Both the position numbers and the translations under genes were made by a program. This document shows, piece by piece, positions 35,317-47,400 of a DNA stretch of 64,000 bases. Below the pieces are notes generated by a model that saw only the letters and a program-made list of their open reading frames with translations, ran no database searches and was not told the DNA's origin. The number at the start of each line of letters is the position of its first letter. Within the stretch, counting starts at the first letter, position 1. The stretch is from Roridomyces roridus (lineage: Eukaryota > Basidiomycota > Agaricomycetes > Agaricales > Mycenaceae): assembly GCA_029378245.1 (NCBI GenBank), contig JARKIF010000009.1, positions 1,426,001-1,490,000 of the forward strand, given 5' to 3'.

Positions 35317-36413
35317 ATGTTGTTAAAACTCAAAAACATCTCCCTCACGCTCTTTGTTTCCGTCCTTTTCACCCTCGTTGCCACCTCTGTCGAGGCCAAC
35401 GAGTTTGCCCACCGCCGGGGGCACGAGAACCTCAAGCGCTTGGTCAAGAAGCGGTCTCCCATAGACATCTCCCAATTGCTGCCTTCTCAGCCCGTGCAGA
35501 ATGCTGTCCCTGACCCGAATAGCAGCACTCCGGTGGCAAACTCAGCAGCAGCAACAGGCCTGTCCGCTGCGCCGGTCTCTGCCTCTGCATCGGCATCTGC
35601 ATCTGCATCTGCCTCTGCCTCTGCCTCTGCTTCAGACTCGCTCTCTGCTTCCTCAGCTTCTTTGGTTTGTCCCTTGCAACCCCCTGAACATTGTCACTCA
35701 CATTCACCCCTCAGAGCGCCTCTGACAGTGCGTCGGCCAGCGCATCTGCATCCGCCTCCTCTGCCTTGCCGAGTTCCTCATCGACGACGACGACCTCCAC
35801 TTCAACAACGGCAGAGGCGGCCAAGACTCCTGCCCCGGAGAACACCCCTGCCCATCAGGCAGATGACTCGAGCCCATCCAAGTCTACCGTTACTCATACG
35901 GCTTCGGTTGAGGCTGCTGCGTCTCCTTCCTCCGCTCCCCCGACCACCCTCAGTGGAGCAGCACAGACGAAGCAGAACGTCACTACTGCCATCATCGTCA
36001 TCGCTGCCTCTGTAGGTGGTCTGGCCATCCTCTGGACCATCTTCCGCAAGTGGAAGCTCAGCTCGTCGTCCAAGTTCAACGAACGGATGGCTCCCATTGA
36101 CTGGCAGCCGACCAACGACGAAGGCATTGTACCCGCTCACCGCCGCGCCAATTCCCGGGCCTCGTCGTTCCACTCGTCCGCCAACCACGACAATGGCTCG
36201 TCGTACCAGGGTCACGGGAACCTTGCGCCTGTCGGTGGCTACGCTGATCTCGCACGGGGCTCGAGCCCGCAGCCTCAGATGCAGGAGGCCTACAATGGCG
36301 GACACGGGCTTGCACGCGGTCCCAGCGTTAATAACGGCCTCCCTCTGCACCACCAAGCTGGATATGGACAGGCAGAGGCGTACGATTACAACGGCGATGC
36401 GGTCAGATTTTAG
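35317..36413 (+). CDS. Ser/Ala-rich single-pass membrane protein
   Basis: Two exons (35317-35664, 35715-36413) encode 348 residues. A signal peptide (LTLFVSVLFTLVATSVEA) is followed by a basic patch, then a Ser/Ala repeat region split by the intron, and a Thr/Ser/Pro-rich ectodomain likely to be O-mannosylated. One transmembrane helix (TTAIIVIAASVGGLAILWTI) precedes a basic RKWKLSSSSKFNERM and a Ser/Gly/Gln-rich cytosolic tail. The layout resembles fungal wall-sensor or Axl2/Skg6-like proteins. No Cys-rich WSC domain is present, so its role is unknown. Confidence 0.7.
35581..35640 (+). repeat. Imperfect TCTGCA/TCTGCC hexanucleotide repeat
   Basis: About nine units of a six-base repeat encode alternating Ser-Ala. 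Such tracts vary in length between strains in fungal wall proteins. Confidence 0.8.
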
Positions 36414-36590
36414 ACGGAATTTACTAGTCCCAGATTGATTCGGCCCACTTTACGCACCGCTGGACGATTTACCCATCTTGTTTAGTTTAGTCTCATACCC
36501 AATTGATACATACTATTCTGGGCAGCCATCAGTAAACAAACAAGCGACGCGTGTGTTTGACAGACGCGTTTCGTCGCGAGTCTTCTTTGT

Positions 36591-38736
36591 ATGCTCTTCT
36601 CCCAACACTCGTCTAATCCACTCGAGGCGCGTAGCTCGTCTGACGCCCGCCACCTAAGGCGCGTCCAACGCCACCCAAACGCCCACCTACCGTCCTCGGA
36701 CGACCCCATCAACGGTTTCTCCGTGCCTGCATACCACACGCACCTGACCACTGTCATCCCCGACTACACGATTCCTCTGCGACAACGCCCAGACATGGAT
36801 GAAGACGAGAATATGGAGAGCGACGACGAGTCGGAGCCCATGGACCAGGAAGCTCAATCTGACGGAGACGGCGACCAGGAGGAGGAAGATGAAAGCGACG
36901 AAGAGACGAGCATCATGAAGAAGAGCCCAGAAGAGCGGCATGAGATTCGCGAGGAGATTGCAGAGCTGGAGCGAGCCGTTCCCGAAATTGGGGAGAATTA
37001 CAAGTTGGTGGACCGGTTAGGGACGGGCACGTTCTCGTCGGTATACAAGGCGCTGGATTTGGGGTACCACGACAAGTGGGACAATACGCCGTGGCTTGGC
37101 TCGCACCCGCCTTCATCATCCGCGCATTACCTGTCTGTGCCCCGCCCATTGGGTTCCAAGGTCTTTGTGGCGATCAAGCGAATATATGTCACCAGCAACC
37201 CAGAACGCATACGAAATGAAATCGCCATTCTCGCAGACTGTCGAGGCTGCAGACACGTCTCCCAACTGATAACTGCATTTCGCAACCAAGACCAGGTCGT
37301 CGTCGTCATTCCATATCATAGGAATGATGACTTTCGGGCAAGTATCCTCTCAAAGACGCGTCGTTTTACCAGAGTTTGAATATTTTACAGGAATATTATC
37401 AGACCTTGCCAATGGCCGGCATCAAAGCTTACCTCCGTTGCATGTTTCGCGCGCTCCGCGATATCCATGCTCGAAAAATCATCCATAGAGACGTCAAACC
37501 GGCCAATTTCCTCTTCGATCCTCGAACGGGTCAAGGCAGCCTCTGCGACTTTGGTCTCGCTTGTGTATGCATGACTCTTGGTGCTTTTTTACAGCGCTAA
37601 CTAGTGGTGCAGCGTCTAGAGGGGCCCACGCAGTCACACGGCGCGTGTTTTCATACCTCTGCTTCTCCAGAGCACCCGCATGGCCGTGTTGCCTCGCGCA
37701 ATGTCTTTGCTCCAGACAAGATCAAAGAAAGGCAGAAAGAGGCTCGAATCAAGTCCAGCGCGCAGTCGGATAAAGTGGGGTACCCTGCAAATGAAACACG
37801 GTATGTATTGACCTGCGCATTCCTTTCTGGCAGCTGAGTATTTCCCAGTCCTGTCTCCAAGGCTAATCGTGCAGGCACACGTGGATTTCGAGCTCCCGAG
37901 GTCTTGCTCAAGTGCGCTGACCAAACTGGCGCCATCGATGTTTGGGCCGTTGGGACGATCCTGTTGTTTTTCCTCACGGGAAAATTTCCTTTGTTCCAAT
38001 GTTCGGACGACCACGAGGCTTTGATGGAAATTGCGGTCATATTGGGCAAGAAGAAGATGGAAAAAACTGCAGTTCTTCATAGTAGGCCCATCGCCTTTTG
38101 ATTTCCTTTTCTCAAGTTTATTCAGGCCGAACGTTTGCGACCAATGTCCCAACTGTAACAGAATCGGGCACTTCATGGACTTCGTTTGTCAACAAACTGA
38201 ACCCCGATCTGCAAACTCCGCCAAAACCAGACCCAGCATATTATCCATACAGTAATACTAATAGCATGGGCGACGACACCCTTTCAGCACCGCCCGCGTC
38301 TTCATCCTCCCCTTCCCGGAGTTCTTCACCTGTTTCGAGTACCTCCAACGGTCAACCGACAGAAGAGAGTCCGGCTGTCGCCGCACACCGGCACGATGTC
38401 GAGCTCGCATTCAGTTTGCTGCAAGGGCTGATGGAGCCGGAAGCGTACAAGCGGACTACACCAAAGGACGCGCTGGCACATGAATTCTTGTTGGAGATGG
38501 ACGAGCCAGCGGACGACGAGATGTTTCCTCACCCCTTTGGCGAAGGCGCGTGCCACACGTACCATTTCGTTGACGAGGTAACCGAGGAATCGTATGTGAG
38601 GGTGTATGAGCCGCGTCGACCAGGGCAGAGTGTTCCGCGACTGGGAATGAAGCGAGTGGTGCCGGGGGAGGGGATGGCGATTGGGAGACAGCCCTGCGAG
38701 TTTCACACCGATACCACGCTTTACAGCGTCTTGTAA
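36591..38736 (+). CDS. CDC7: Cdc7/Hsk1 replication kinase (DDK catalytic subunit)
   Basis: Five exons (36591-37337, 37391-37564, 37613-37800, 37849-38081, 38126-38736) sum to 650 residues. An acidic N-terminus (EDENMESDDESEPMDQE) precedes the kinase: GTGTFSSVYKA (glycine loop), VAIKRIYV (Lys), HRDVKPANFLF (catalytic loop) and CDFGLA. A Cdc7-type kinase insert follows, then TRPVSKANRAGTRGFRAPE, and a second insert before VELAFSLLQGLMEPEAYKRT. ANRAGTRGFRAPE is diagnostic of Cdc7/Hsk1. With Dbf4, the kinase phosphorylates MCM to fire origins. Intron 37338-37390 is GC-AG (GCAAGT). Confidence 0.92.
37338..37390 (+). other. GC-AG intron (CDC7)
   Basis: The donor GCAAGT follows NDDFR and the next exon starts EYYQTLPM. 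No GT donor nearby preserves the frame. Confidence 0.8.
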
Positions 38737-38785
38737 AGACTTTGTATACTGACTAGCCGCAATGTACACATGTAATGCATATATA

Positions 38786-40488
38786 TCATGTCTCGGAAGC
38801 AGGATGAAAAGTCTCTGGAACCTCCCGGATACGAGTACTGGCCCAGGCTTTGTAGGCGAGGGCAACTAGAGGGAGTAGGGAAGAAGCATAAATCCACCAC
38901 CAGTTCCACCGGGCGGTAGAGGCCACGGGAGGGGCATCGGTCATGGGGACATCGTCCACAATCCTCGTACGTTCAAAGAGGCCTTCAAGCCCTGTGGGTG
39001 CCTCTGGCGGGAAGAATCGCTGCGGACGGAGCCACAATGTGTCCGCCGTCTTGGACTTTCCTTTGGGATCGGAAGGGGTCCAGTCGACATCCATCTCGTC
39101 AGCCTCGCTGTGATCAGCTGGAGCAGTCGATGACGAGAGCATGGACGGTAGTCCGAACACGGGGCCTTGCGGGGCAATAACGGGCTTGGAGGAGAACGAT
39201 AGTCCAGCAAGAAGGTCGTGAGCCGGTTCAGGAGGATTCGGATGCGTCGGCACGGGGGTTTGAGAGCGTGAGCGCGACAAATCAGTTTTATGCGTTGTCG
39301 TGTTGATGAGCCGGATTGACGGGGGATGTTGTACTCGTAGAACGAACAAGGACATCAAGGCGGCCTAAGAGGGTGTGAGTCTAAGCGGAGTAGTATGGGC
39401 AGAATGAACGCAACAAAGAGCTCTATTGTGCATGACACTGAGAAATATATCCGACTCCGGGTTGACGGGAACTGGGACAACTGCAGATAATCAGCTCTCC
39501 CGAGCCAAAAGGTGGCCAAGAGAATGGACGTGACGAGTCTGCAGGTCCAGGAGGACATTTGAAGCATCTATAACAGGATAAATGACAGCTCCAGAGAGCC
39601 AAAGTACGCGTACTATATGCTTGCGTTTCCCCTGCACTCGTACATCACGCCCTTGTATTCGAGCAGATCGAAAAGTCGAGTATGTCGGATCCCAGGCGCT
39701 CCAAAGTAGCGATACAAGGGCGATGAGAGGAAGTCCAGGCATCATGAAGGACAACCAGGAGAAGGGTTTGTAGCCCAGGAGGGCTGCCACTGGGATGAGA
39801 TAGAGCACACCAAGTAAACAATACGGCATACCAGAAGCGCTTCCGGATATGGACAGGAGTGCTGTCGCGACCCACAAACAACCACGAATGCGCCAGGCAA
39901 GCATTTCCAGGCGGAATTTGTTGGTCTCTTCAAGCGTCAGAGAGACCTGACGTTTCCTGGCCTTTCCCTTGGTCTGGTTGAGCCAACCACCAAGAGCTTG
40001 GCTGCGCGCCATGCTGTTTTTGCGCTCGATTTCCTCTTGGACGGCAGGCTGACACGTCTCGCAGACGGGTGGATAGCGTAGCAATAGCGATTCTCGGTAC
40101 TCATCAAGAGTACGCAATCGTTCGTCGCTGTCGGGGCTCTGCGCTTCCTCAGAAAGGCCGATGACAGAGATGTAAAAGGACGTACACCGGATGGTGGCAA
40201 GTAGTTGGCCAGTAAGTTGACGAGGAGACGCTGGTTCGTCTCGCATGTGTGACAGAAAACACCACGCGCATACATGGAGGGTATCGAATCGTTTCTGGGG
40301 GTGCTGAAGGTGCCAGAGTTGAGTTTCTCGTCGTACATGGCTGGGTCGTCCGAGACAATGCTGCCGTCCACCATATGGTTCTGACAACCGCAGCTACGAC
40401 ATCGGACTCGGAAATTTCTAGGATCTGGGGCATGAATGGCAGAGTTGCAGAAAAAGCATGTCGTATTCGAATTGCGATGACGGAGCAT
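38786..40488 (-). CDS. IMA1: Ima1/Samp1-type inner nuclear membrane protein
   Basis: Exons 40186-40488, 39614-40138, 39415-39567 and 38786-39364 sum to 519 residues. The N-terminal Ima1 domain is Cys-rich: CFFCNSAIHAP, VRCRSCGCQNHM, DEPAMYDE-like (DDPAMYDEKLN), FCHTCETNQRLLVNLLANYLPP and RYPPVCETC. Several hydrophobic segments follow (LWVATALLSIS, CLLGVLYLIPVAALLGY, MPGLPLIALVSLLW, ELFAALMSLFVLRV) and a late one near the C-terminus (WWWIYASSLLPLVALAY). Fission-yeast Ima1 and human Samp1 sit in the inner nuclear membrane and couple heterochromatin and centrosome forces. The start codon is 39 bp from that of the divergent SNAPc gene. Confidence 0.85.
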
Positions 40489-40512
40489 AATCAAGACGCG
40501 TTGTTTGTGCAG

Positions 40513-40518
40513 TATAAA
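40513..40518 (+). promoter_or_regulatory. TATAAA within the 39-bp Ima1/SNAPc spacer
   Basis: TATAAA lies 9 nt before the SNAPc ATG. At that spacing it could not serve as a normal TATA box for the ATG at 40528, so it may be fortuitous or set an internal start. Confidence 0.25.
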
Positions 40519-40527
40519 CAAGACGCG

Positions 40528-41491
40528 ATGAGCTCCCGTGGTCATGTCGTCCTTCAGCCAGCCTACTTTACCTCCTCCATCTATGTCAAGGCTCTCCGCG
40601 ACGACATCACAACGCTCGTGCACACCTTTCACGAAAGGTACCAGCAGGACAACACCAAGCCTTTTGCTCTCTTCAAGACACTTTGGAACGGACAAGGGTG
40701 GAAGTGGATGCATTTCCGAGTTTTCGACAGCAGAACACGCGAAACATTCCTGAGCACGACTATCCGACTGTTTCTGGAGCGCATGGTCAAGACAGAAGCG
40801 CCTTTCACGCGCACCGTTGCCTTGTTTGCGCTCTACACTTTTTTCAATACGCAGCCGACAAGTTCTGCGCCAACTCTGTACACCCTTTCCAACATCCCCA
40901 TTCCAGTAGGCACGTAGTCACCTCGGCGGTGGACAGAAAATTAATTTGACCGCAGACCACTACAACTCGCTAATTGTTTTGCCAACCGCCCTCACGACAG
41001 CCCATCTGGCCCCCTTGCAACCATTTGCATCATACGCGATCGGGTCGCTGGTGAATGCTTCTGTATTTCACCTGTTGCCGAGTTCTGAGCTCGGAGCGCT
41101 GAATCCACGTGAAGTGCCGCGAGAGATATTCGTGGAAGAAGGACTGATTGACAGCAACCAACCGAAAAAAAAGTGGCACACTTCCAAGCGGGACAAGGTC
41201 ATCAAGGCAAGAACTGCTCTTGATGCGGTTGGTCGGTCGCTCGAGCAAGCGTCCCCGGCACCCGAAGCCCGTCGGACGGCCCTGCGCTACGAGGAACAGA
41301 AAGGACGGTTGCTCAGGGAGATCGGCTCGGATGCAACCAATCTGCGAGAGGCCAGCGAGGGTGTTGCTCAGCGACTGAGGGAGGCCCAAGAGGAGCAAGG
41401 GGAGAATGTGCAGGCGTGGGCGGGCCTGGCAAGAGTAGAAACGGCGCTCGAGAGTGCAGGAGGGATGCTACGTCTACACAGTAGTGGCTAA
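40528..41491 (+). CDS. SNAPc subunit 1 (SNAP43)-like
   Basis: Two exons (40528-40909, 40956-41491) encode 305 residues. The N-terminal half (LRDDITTLVHTFHERYQ, FKTLWNGQGWKWMHF, RETFLSTTIRLFLERM, ALFALYTFFNTQP) resembles the SNAPC1 family, which forms part of the complex recognising snRNA gene promoters for RNA polymerases II and III. The C-terminal part is charged and helical. The only in-frame junction uses a GC donor (GCACGT). Confidence 0.7.
40910..40955 (+). other. GC-AG intron (SNAPc subunit)
   Basis: The junction IPIPV then DHYNSLIVLP needs the donor GCACGT. The GT three bases earlier gives the wrong phase. Confidence 0.6.
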
Positions 41492-41588
41492 TAATACTGT
41501 CAATGTCATTGTTTGGACTCACAACCGATCACTTTCCTTCTCTCACTCCACGACAAAGCCCAGCTTCGTGCTCGGTGTTCTCCCTGCC

Positions 41589-44142
41589 ATGTCGCAGTCC
41601 CAATACCCCTTTGCCAGTCCTTACTCGTCCCAAGGCTCGGGCCTTCCATCAGGCCCCAACGCTCAACGCCGTTACTTTCCCCAGTCGTCTGCTCCTTCTA
41701 CCACCAACTTGATACCCGGCTCTCGCACGTCTGCAGGCAGTCTAGAGTCTCTGCAAAGTGACAACAGCAGTGCTGTCCATGCCAACTTTGCGAGGGGGCC
41801 TTCTGTACGGAGCAACCGCAGCGTAACTCCCAACGAGTCGCCGTACACCGTGAGCGCTGGCCAAGGACGTCGGATACCTTCCGTGGTCCCCTCAGTATCC
41901 GACAAGTTTTCTCTCTCCGCCGATCCTGCCGAGTGGGGAGCTGATATCTCGGTACCAAACTTGCTATTCCTGCTTCAGTCTTAATTGACTTGTGTTGTAT
42001 AGCACCCCGAAGCCGATGACTCTCTACACACTCCGGATCCCAGGAGAGATAGAAAAAACGACAGCACCGGCAACATTTTCACTGCCCGTGGGCTCATGAA
42101 CTTGGGCTGTCTGTTTGTGCTCGGACTGGGCCTCATTACTCTTTTGTGCGTTACTCTTGCCTCTTATGTGGTCTCTGCCTGACATTGTTGCAGCGCCGGC
42201 TACCCCATCATCAGCCACTTCACGTCACATTCTCAGTCCTACTTTCGGAGGTTTCAATGTTGGAGGCACGAACGCGAGTGGGCAGGTGCCCGAGATAAGC
42301 GGCAACTTTGGTCTGATCGATCTCGCCACTCCCCAAGACGCATATACTATCCAGTCCTTCAACAACCCTGGCAACGAGCTCCAGCTTGTGTTCAGCGACG
42401 AGTTTGAGACTGCGGGTCGTACCTTCTATCCTGGGGACGATCCCTACTGGGAAGCGGTCGACCTACATTACTGGCAAACGAACAACCTGGAGTGGTATGA
42501 CCCCGCGGCCATCACGACCAAGAATGGGGCCCTGGAGATTACTCTGTCCAACATAGAAAACCACGGTTTGAACTACCAAGGCGGACTCATGTCCTCGTGG
42601 AATAAGCTATGTTTCACGGGCGGACTCGTTGTCGCTGCGGTCTCATTGCCAGGTCAGTCTGTTTCCATCTATTCCGACCCAGTGACTTAGACGTTCTTAG
42701 GCAATAATCAAATTCACGGTGCGTTTTTTTGGATCCTGTACACCTTTGATTGATTGATCCGTAGGCTTGTGGCCCGCCGTCTGTGAGTGTTTTTCGTCTC
42801 TAAAAGTGTTCGTTGGTTCTCATTCATTCCAGGGACAATGTATGTGTTGCGCCAAAACTGCGCCCTTGAATCTCATGCTTCTTAGGGGTAATCTGGGTCG
42901 TGCTGGATTTGGTGCCAGTCTGGAGGGCATGTGGGTGAGTGTTTTCTGCTTCCGATGACCAGGATGGATGTTGATCGGCATATCAGCCATACACATACGA
43001 TGCCTGCGACGTCGGTATGAACATTCCATCAAGCTAGGTCGGTTCCGTTCCTCACCAAACACAGGCACCGCCCCCAATCAAACGCTGAACAGCTTGCCTG
43101 CCTCGTCAACTGTCAACGGTGATCCGGGTGCGGGAGGAGAACTATCTTACCTTCCAGGTCAACGTCTGAGTCGCTGCACGTGCGCCGGCGAGAGTCATCC
43201 TGGTCCTGTCCACTCGGACGGCACGTATGTTGGACGCTCGGCGCCTGAGATTGATATATTCGAGGCCCAAATATCCGGGGGCTCAGGCCAGGTCTCACAG
43301 TCTGCGCAATGGGGACCCTTTGTGAGTTTATTCAGTTGCAAGAAGATTAATGGCTGACGGTCGGGCGAAGAACAACGAATATATTTGGTTAGCACCATCT
43401 TCACTGAGTCGACCCCTCATGAATGATACTTTCAAGGTTTAACACGAGCGACAATCTCATTATCCCGAACCTGGTCAATAGTACGCTCAACTCGTACATC
43501 GGCGGAGCCTTCCAGCAGGCAACATCAGTGGTGACACAAACCGACCAGACTTGTTATCAACTCATCGACCCCACTTGCTTTGGTGTCTTTGGGTTCGAGT
43601 ATAAGCCAGGCTTTGACGACGCGGTGGGTTTCGCTGCCATCTTCCCTGACCGGTGCTGACGCCCACCAAGTATATTACATGGGTTTCGGATAACCAGGCA
43701 GCATGGACACTCAATCAAGCTGGCATGGCGGCAGATACGGTCGCATGAAATCTCTGCCAGACCTGTACCGCAGGAGCCTTTGTATATCATCGCCAACTTG
43801 GGCATGTCAGAGAACTTTGGTGAGTTCCTTTACAAACAACTTGATAGCACCTCTGACAATGCATCAAGGAACGGTCGATTTCGAACATCTGACTTTCCCA
43901 GCTATCATGCGCATCGATGTGCGCCATATTCTCAGCTCCTGCATTCTTACTAACACGCATCACAGTACATTCGCGTCTACCAGCCAAAGGGACAAATTAA
44001 CATCGGCTGCGACCCCTCGGACTTCCCCACCGCTGCATACATCAACGAATACATGGAAGCATATACCAACCCCAATTTGACTACATGGAGGGATGACTTT
44101 AAACAACCGTTCCCCAAGAGTTCGTTCCTTGGACAATGTTGA
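41589..44142 (+). CDS. KRE6: KRE6/SKN1 beta-1,6-glucan synthesis protein, frame-disrupted
   Basis: This type II membrane protein has a Ser-rich cytosolic N-terminus, a transmembrane helix (LGCLFVLGLGLITLF) and a GH16-like lumenal domain (VFSDEFETAGRTFYPGDDP, YWQTNNLEWYDP, AEIDIFEA-type sequence APEIDIFEAQ, SQSAQWGPF, TCFGVFGFEYKPGF, EISARPVPQEPLYIIANLG, DYIRVYQPKG). It is needed for cell-wall beta-1,6-glucan. At least eleven introns occur, with microexons at 42701-42718, 42765-42782 and 42833-42839 (7 nt). Two single-base surpluses break the frame: one at about 42238-42250 between AGYPIISHFTSHSQ and GGFNVGGTNAS, one at about 43745 before EISARPVPQEP, where a TGA appears. All other conserved blocks are intact. 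Confidence 0.85.
42701..42839 (+). other. Run of three microexons (18, 18 and 7 nt) in KRE6
   Basis: Exons 42701-42718, 42765-42782 and 42833-42839 encode NNQIHG, LWPAV and part of WTM, separated by 46-50 nt introns. Together they restore the GH16 segment LWPAVWTMGNLGRAG. Confidence 0.8.
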
Positions 44143-44447
44143 TGGAGACTGTACTATATCTCGTGGATTTCTTTTACGTTCATTTCTGCGCACATTCGCG
44201 TACGGTAGTTTTACTCGAATTTAATTCCAGGAAACGGTGATGCTTGTGCTGGGGATAGATAGCCCGCACGGCTCAATGAATCGACATGATCATCTGAAAA
44301 AATGTGCCGCCGATGATTCGACTCGGCACTCCTTCAAGATTACTCTGCTGGCAACGCGCTTAGAGTCGAAACCACGCACTAGCACTTGGGGCCTGTTAAG
44401 AGAATGGATTTGATATTATACAACAAATGTGCGATGATACAAAGAGG
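44143..44447. other. Convergent intergenic region
   Basis: The 305 bp between the KRE6 and UBE2O stops show no conserved coding sequence, repeat or RNA-like structure that I can recognise. Confidence 0.5.
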
Positions 44448-47400
44448 TCAACCACTGGAACGAAGGCTTATCAGCTTGGCCAGTATACGGTCCAAGGTGA
44501 TGATACCACCGGCAGAAAGCCTCAACTCCGAGCTGCCTTCTTCTGACTCGATCTTGCTCTTCTCGATGAGCTTCTCGGCGTCGTTGATTACCTTGTCTAG
44601 ACGACCTTCGGTGCGGTACAGCCATCTGATCTCGGACTCCAAGCCACCGGGTGGGAGCTCCAGGGCGCGTCGCACAAATCCCCTGGAGAGCACGAAAGCC
44701 TTTTCGCTGTATAATCGGCTGCCCAAAGTCAGCCCCTCGATAAAATGTATTCAGAACAAGGATCCCGCACCTGTTGACGATACCCTCTTCTGTCCCCCTT
44801 AGTTTCTCATACGCAGGCTCGCAGAACCAGCTAAAACGTAAAGTCAGCACCGTCAAATTAATTTCACGGTACACTCACGGTTCTTTGACCAGCACTAATC
44901 CTTGGATCGAGACTAGTGCTTGTAGTAGCGAGGAACGCGCCGGATGCCAACTTTCGATCTTGTCACCGGCCCACGTGCCCAGGATGGACAAACACACTTT
45001 GCCCTCTTCATAGAGATTACTGCACCCACGTGAATGAAGGATGCTTCAAGTAGCCAAAATACTTACGGATTAACTAAAGTGAGGGCGACGTGAGTTTCAG
45101 ATGGCGATGCACGAACGAATGCCTACCACGACCATTTCCATTCGTCCACGAGTGGAAGTGGGCCAAGGGGGGAGAATGTGGAAAGTTGGAATCTAAGAGC
45201 CAGTCTATCACGAAAGGTGCGTCGGCATAAGGGGTCTGCTCTGGCCCGATGATGAGAGATCTCAAAAGATCGTTTCTGTCCTCGTATGCCCGTACTAGGA
45301 TTGACTCTATGCTTATTGAGTCAAAGCAAAGAACACGATGGAGCACAAACCTGGCAAACTACTTGAAAGCACCCTATACTCGCGAGTCAGCCGCGCCAGG
45401 AAGGGTTTGGAGGGCTGGGCCGGGGCAGAGTTGTAGAATGCGTGATCTTCTGGAGCAGAGGGTTGAATGTCAAAACGCTTCCAAGGTCCCGAGTCCTCGT
45501 CACTGTCAGGGTCGTCGAGTGAAGGATCGTCCGAGTTGCCATTGGGACCATTATGTGGTGGGACGTGTTGAATACCGTTGGATATTGGGATGGCGTCTGC
45601 CTGTAGCGTACCCACCTCGGAGTGTGTGGCGGATTCAAGATTTGGAAGGGGGACTAGAGGCGGCATTGAGTCGTCGCCCGGAATGCTGCGTTCGAGACTG
45701 CCCCCTAGACTATCAGAAGCATGGCTCGCCCAATCGTCCCCATAATCACTGCCAGCTGCGTCCCAGCCGGCACCCTCCTCTGTCCAAGGACCATTCTCGT
45801 CAGCCGGAACCTCTGACGCCTCGTCCCACATGTCATCTTCCAATTGATCAATGCCATCATACAACTTGGTTAGCCGTTGCAGAGTGTACTTTCTATGGGC
45901 GTTCAAACAGTCTGGAAGGAATTGAGCAGAAGAAAACTCACCGGATTGCTCCGTTGGGGTGAGTAACCTCCTTAAAAATCAAGATCAGCGGAGTGTAAAA
46001 TGAAAGTTTTTACTATTACTCACCACCTCCCCATCAAGAGTCACATCGGTAACCTCCCCAAACCACATGAAATTTTCATCGTTCAATTTCGGTCTCAGTA
46101 TTGGCGGCTCATTAAAATTCTCGGTCCCACGCCGTCGGGCAATACTTGCACCTAGCTCGTCCATTTCCTTCCGGAAGCCGGACAATTGTCCATCAATAAA
46201 TGGAATGTCCTTCACCCATGCTTCCACCTCGCCAATTTTGGGCACTCGCGGCGCGTGAACAGGCGAGCCATTTGTCTTGCCTTCGGGGTGGATAAAAACA
46301 AAGTCGCCTCTCCGCACGCCAAGCCCATCAGACGGCACTTGCAGCATAGCCAGCGAGTCCGAGGTGCCATGGGGGTCGAGTTCTAGAACCGAAGCTAGCT
46401 CTATGTTCCCAGTCTCAGGGATAAGGACCGATGCAGTACGTTGTGTCGCGTTAAAAGTTTGAATTATAACAGCGAGCTTTTCGCCTTCGCGATTCCAGAT
46501 AGCGTGATCGCCAGGCCTGAAAAAGGTCGGCTGGGAAGATATGGAAAGTGAGAAACTCTAACCAGCAGTCATACTCGTCCGGAGTAACATACGGAATCAA
46601 CTCAGTGGCCCGAATTGTCTCCTTCGTTCCATTCTGCCACAAAACGTCGACGATGGTTTCAGTTTCAGTTACACTGAATGTCTTCACGGTAATTTGGGGC
46701 CCGTCCAAACCACCATGCGACGTGCTGGGAAGGTTATTCTCGTCTTTGAAAGTGACGCGGTCCCCAACCCGCATCTGAAGGTCGGAGAGGCTGCGTATCA
46801 AAATCAGGTGAGACATATCCGCAGCCGTCCAAAACTGCTGGGGTCGTTTCCGTGCTTGAGCTTGTTCAGGATCTAACTGCGATCCGTGAGACACTGCAAG
46901 AAATGCTTATGTGACGTACAGCTTGACTCAATGCAAGCCAGTTTATGGCGTAGACACTATGCAGCACAGCAACACATGTATCATTTGAGCTCGGGCGCGT
47001 ATTCCGAAGAAGGAATCCAAATAGATTGTGCACGCTCGAGCTTGCCGGGGGGAGGATGTCCTGACCGAGGAGATTAGTTGGGGTCTAAGAACAGACGAGT
47101 GATAACTCACCGGGCCCTTGTCACCTACAGCAATCCGTGAGCCCAGCTCGGGCAGCGTGACCAATTCGCCCCCAGAGTCCACCGTGACCTCGTCGTATAG
47201 CTACGATTATTCCGCGTTAACGACGCGCCAACAACACTGGTACAACACATACTTCGATCACCTGAAACATGGTAAGGGGAGAGTTGCGGAAAATCGGGCC
47301 GGAGGAAGATTCGTTCGTCGTACCTGCCCTATCCAGTCGTCGAACGCGACAAGATCGCCTACTTCGCAATAATCGCGGTCTGAGAGCTGTTCGAGGGTAG

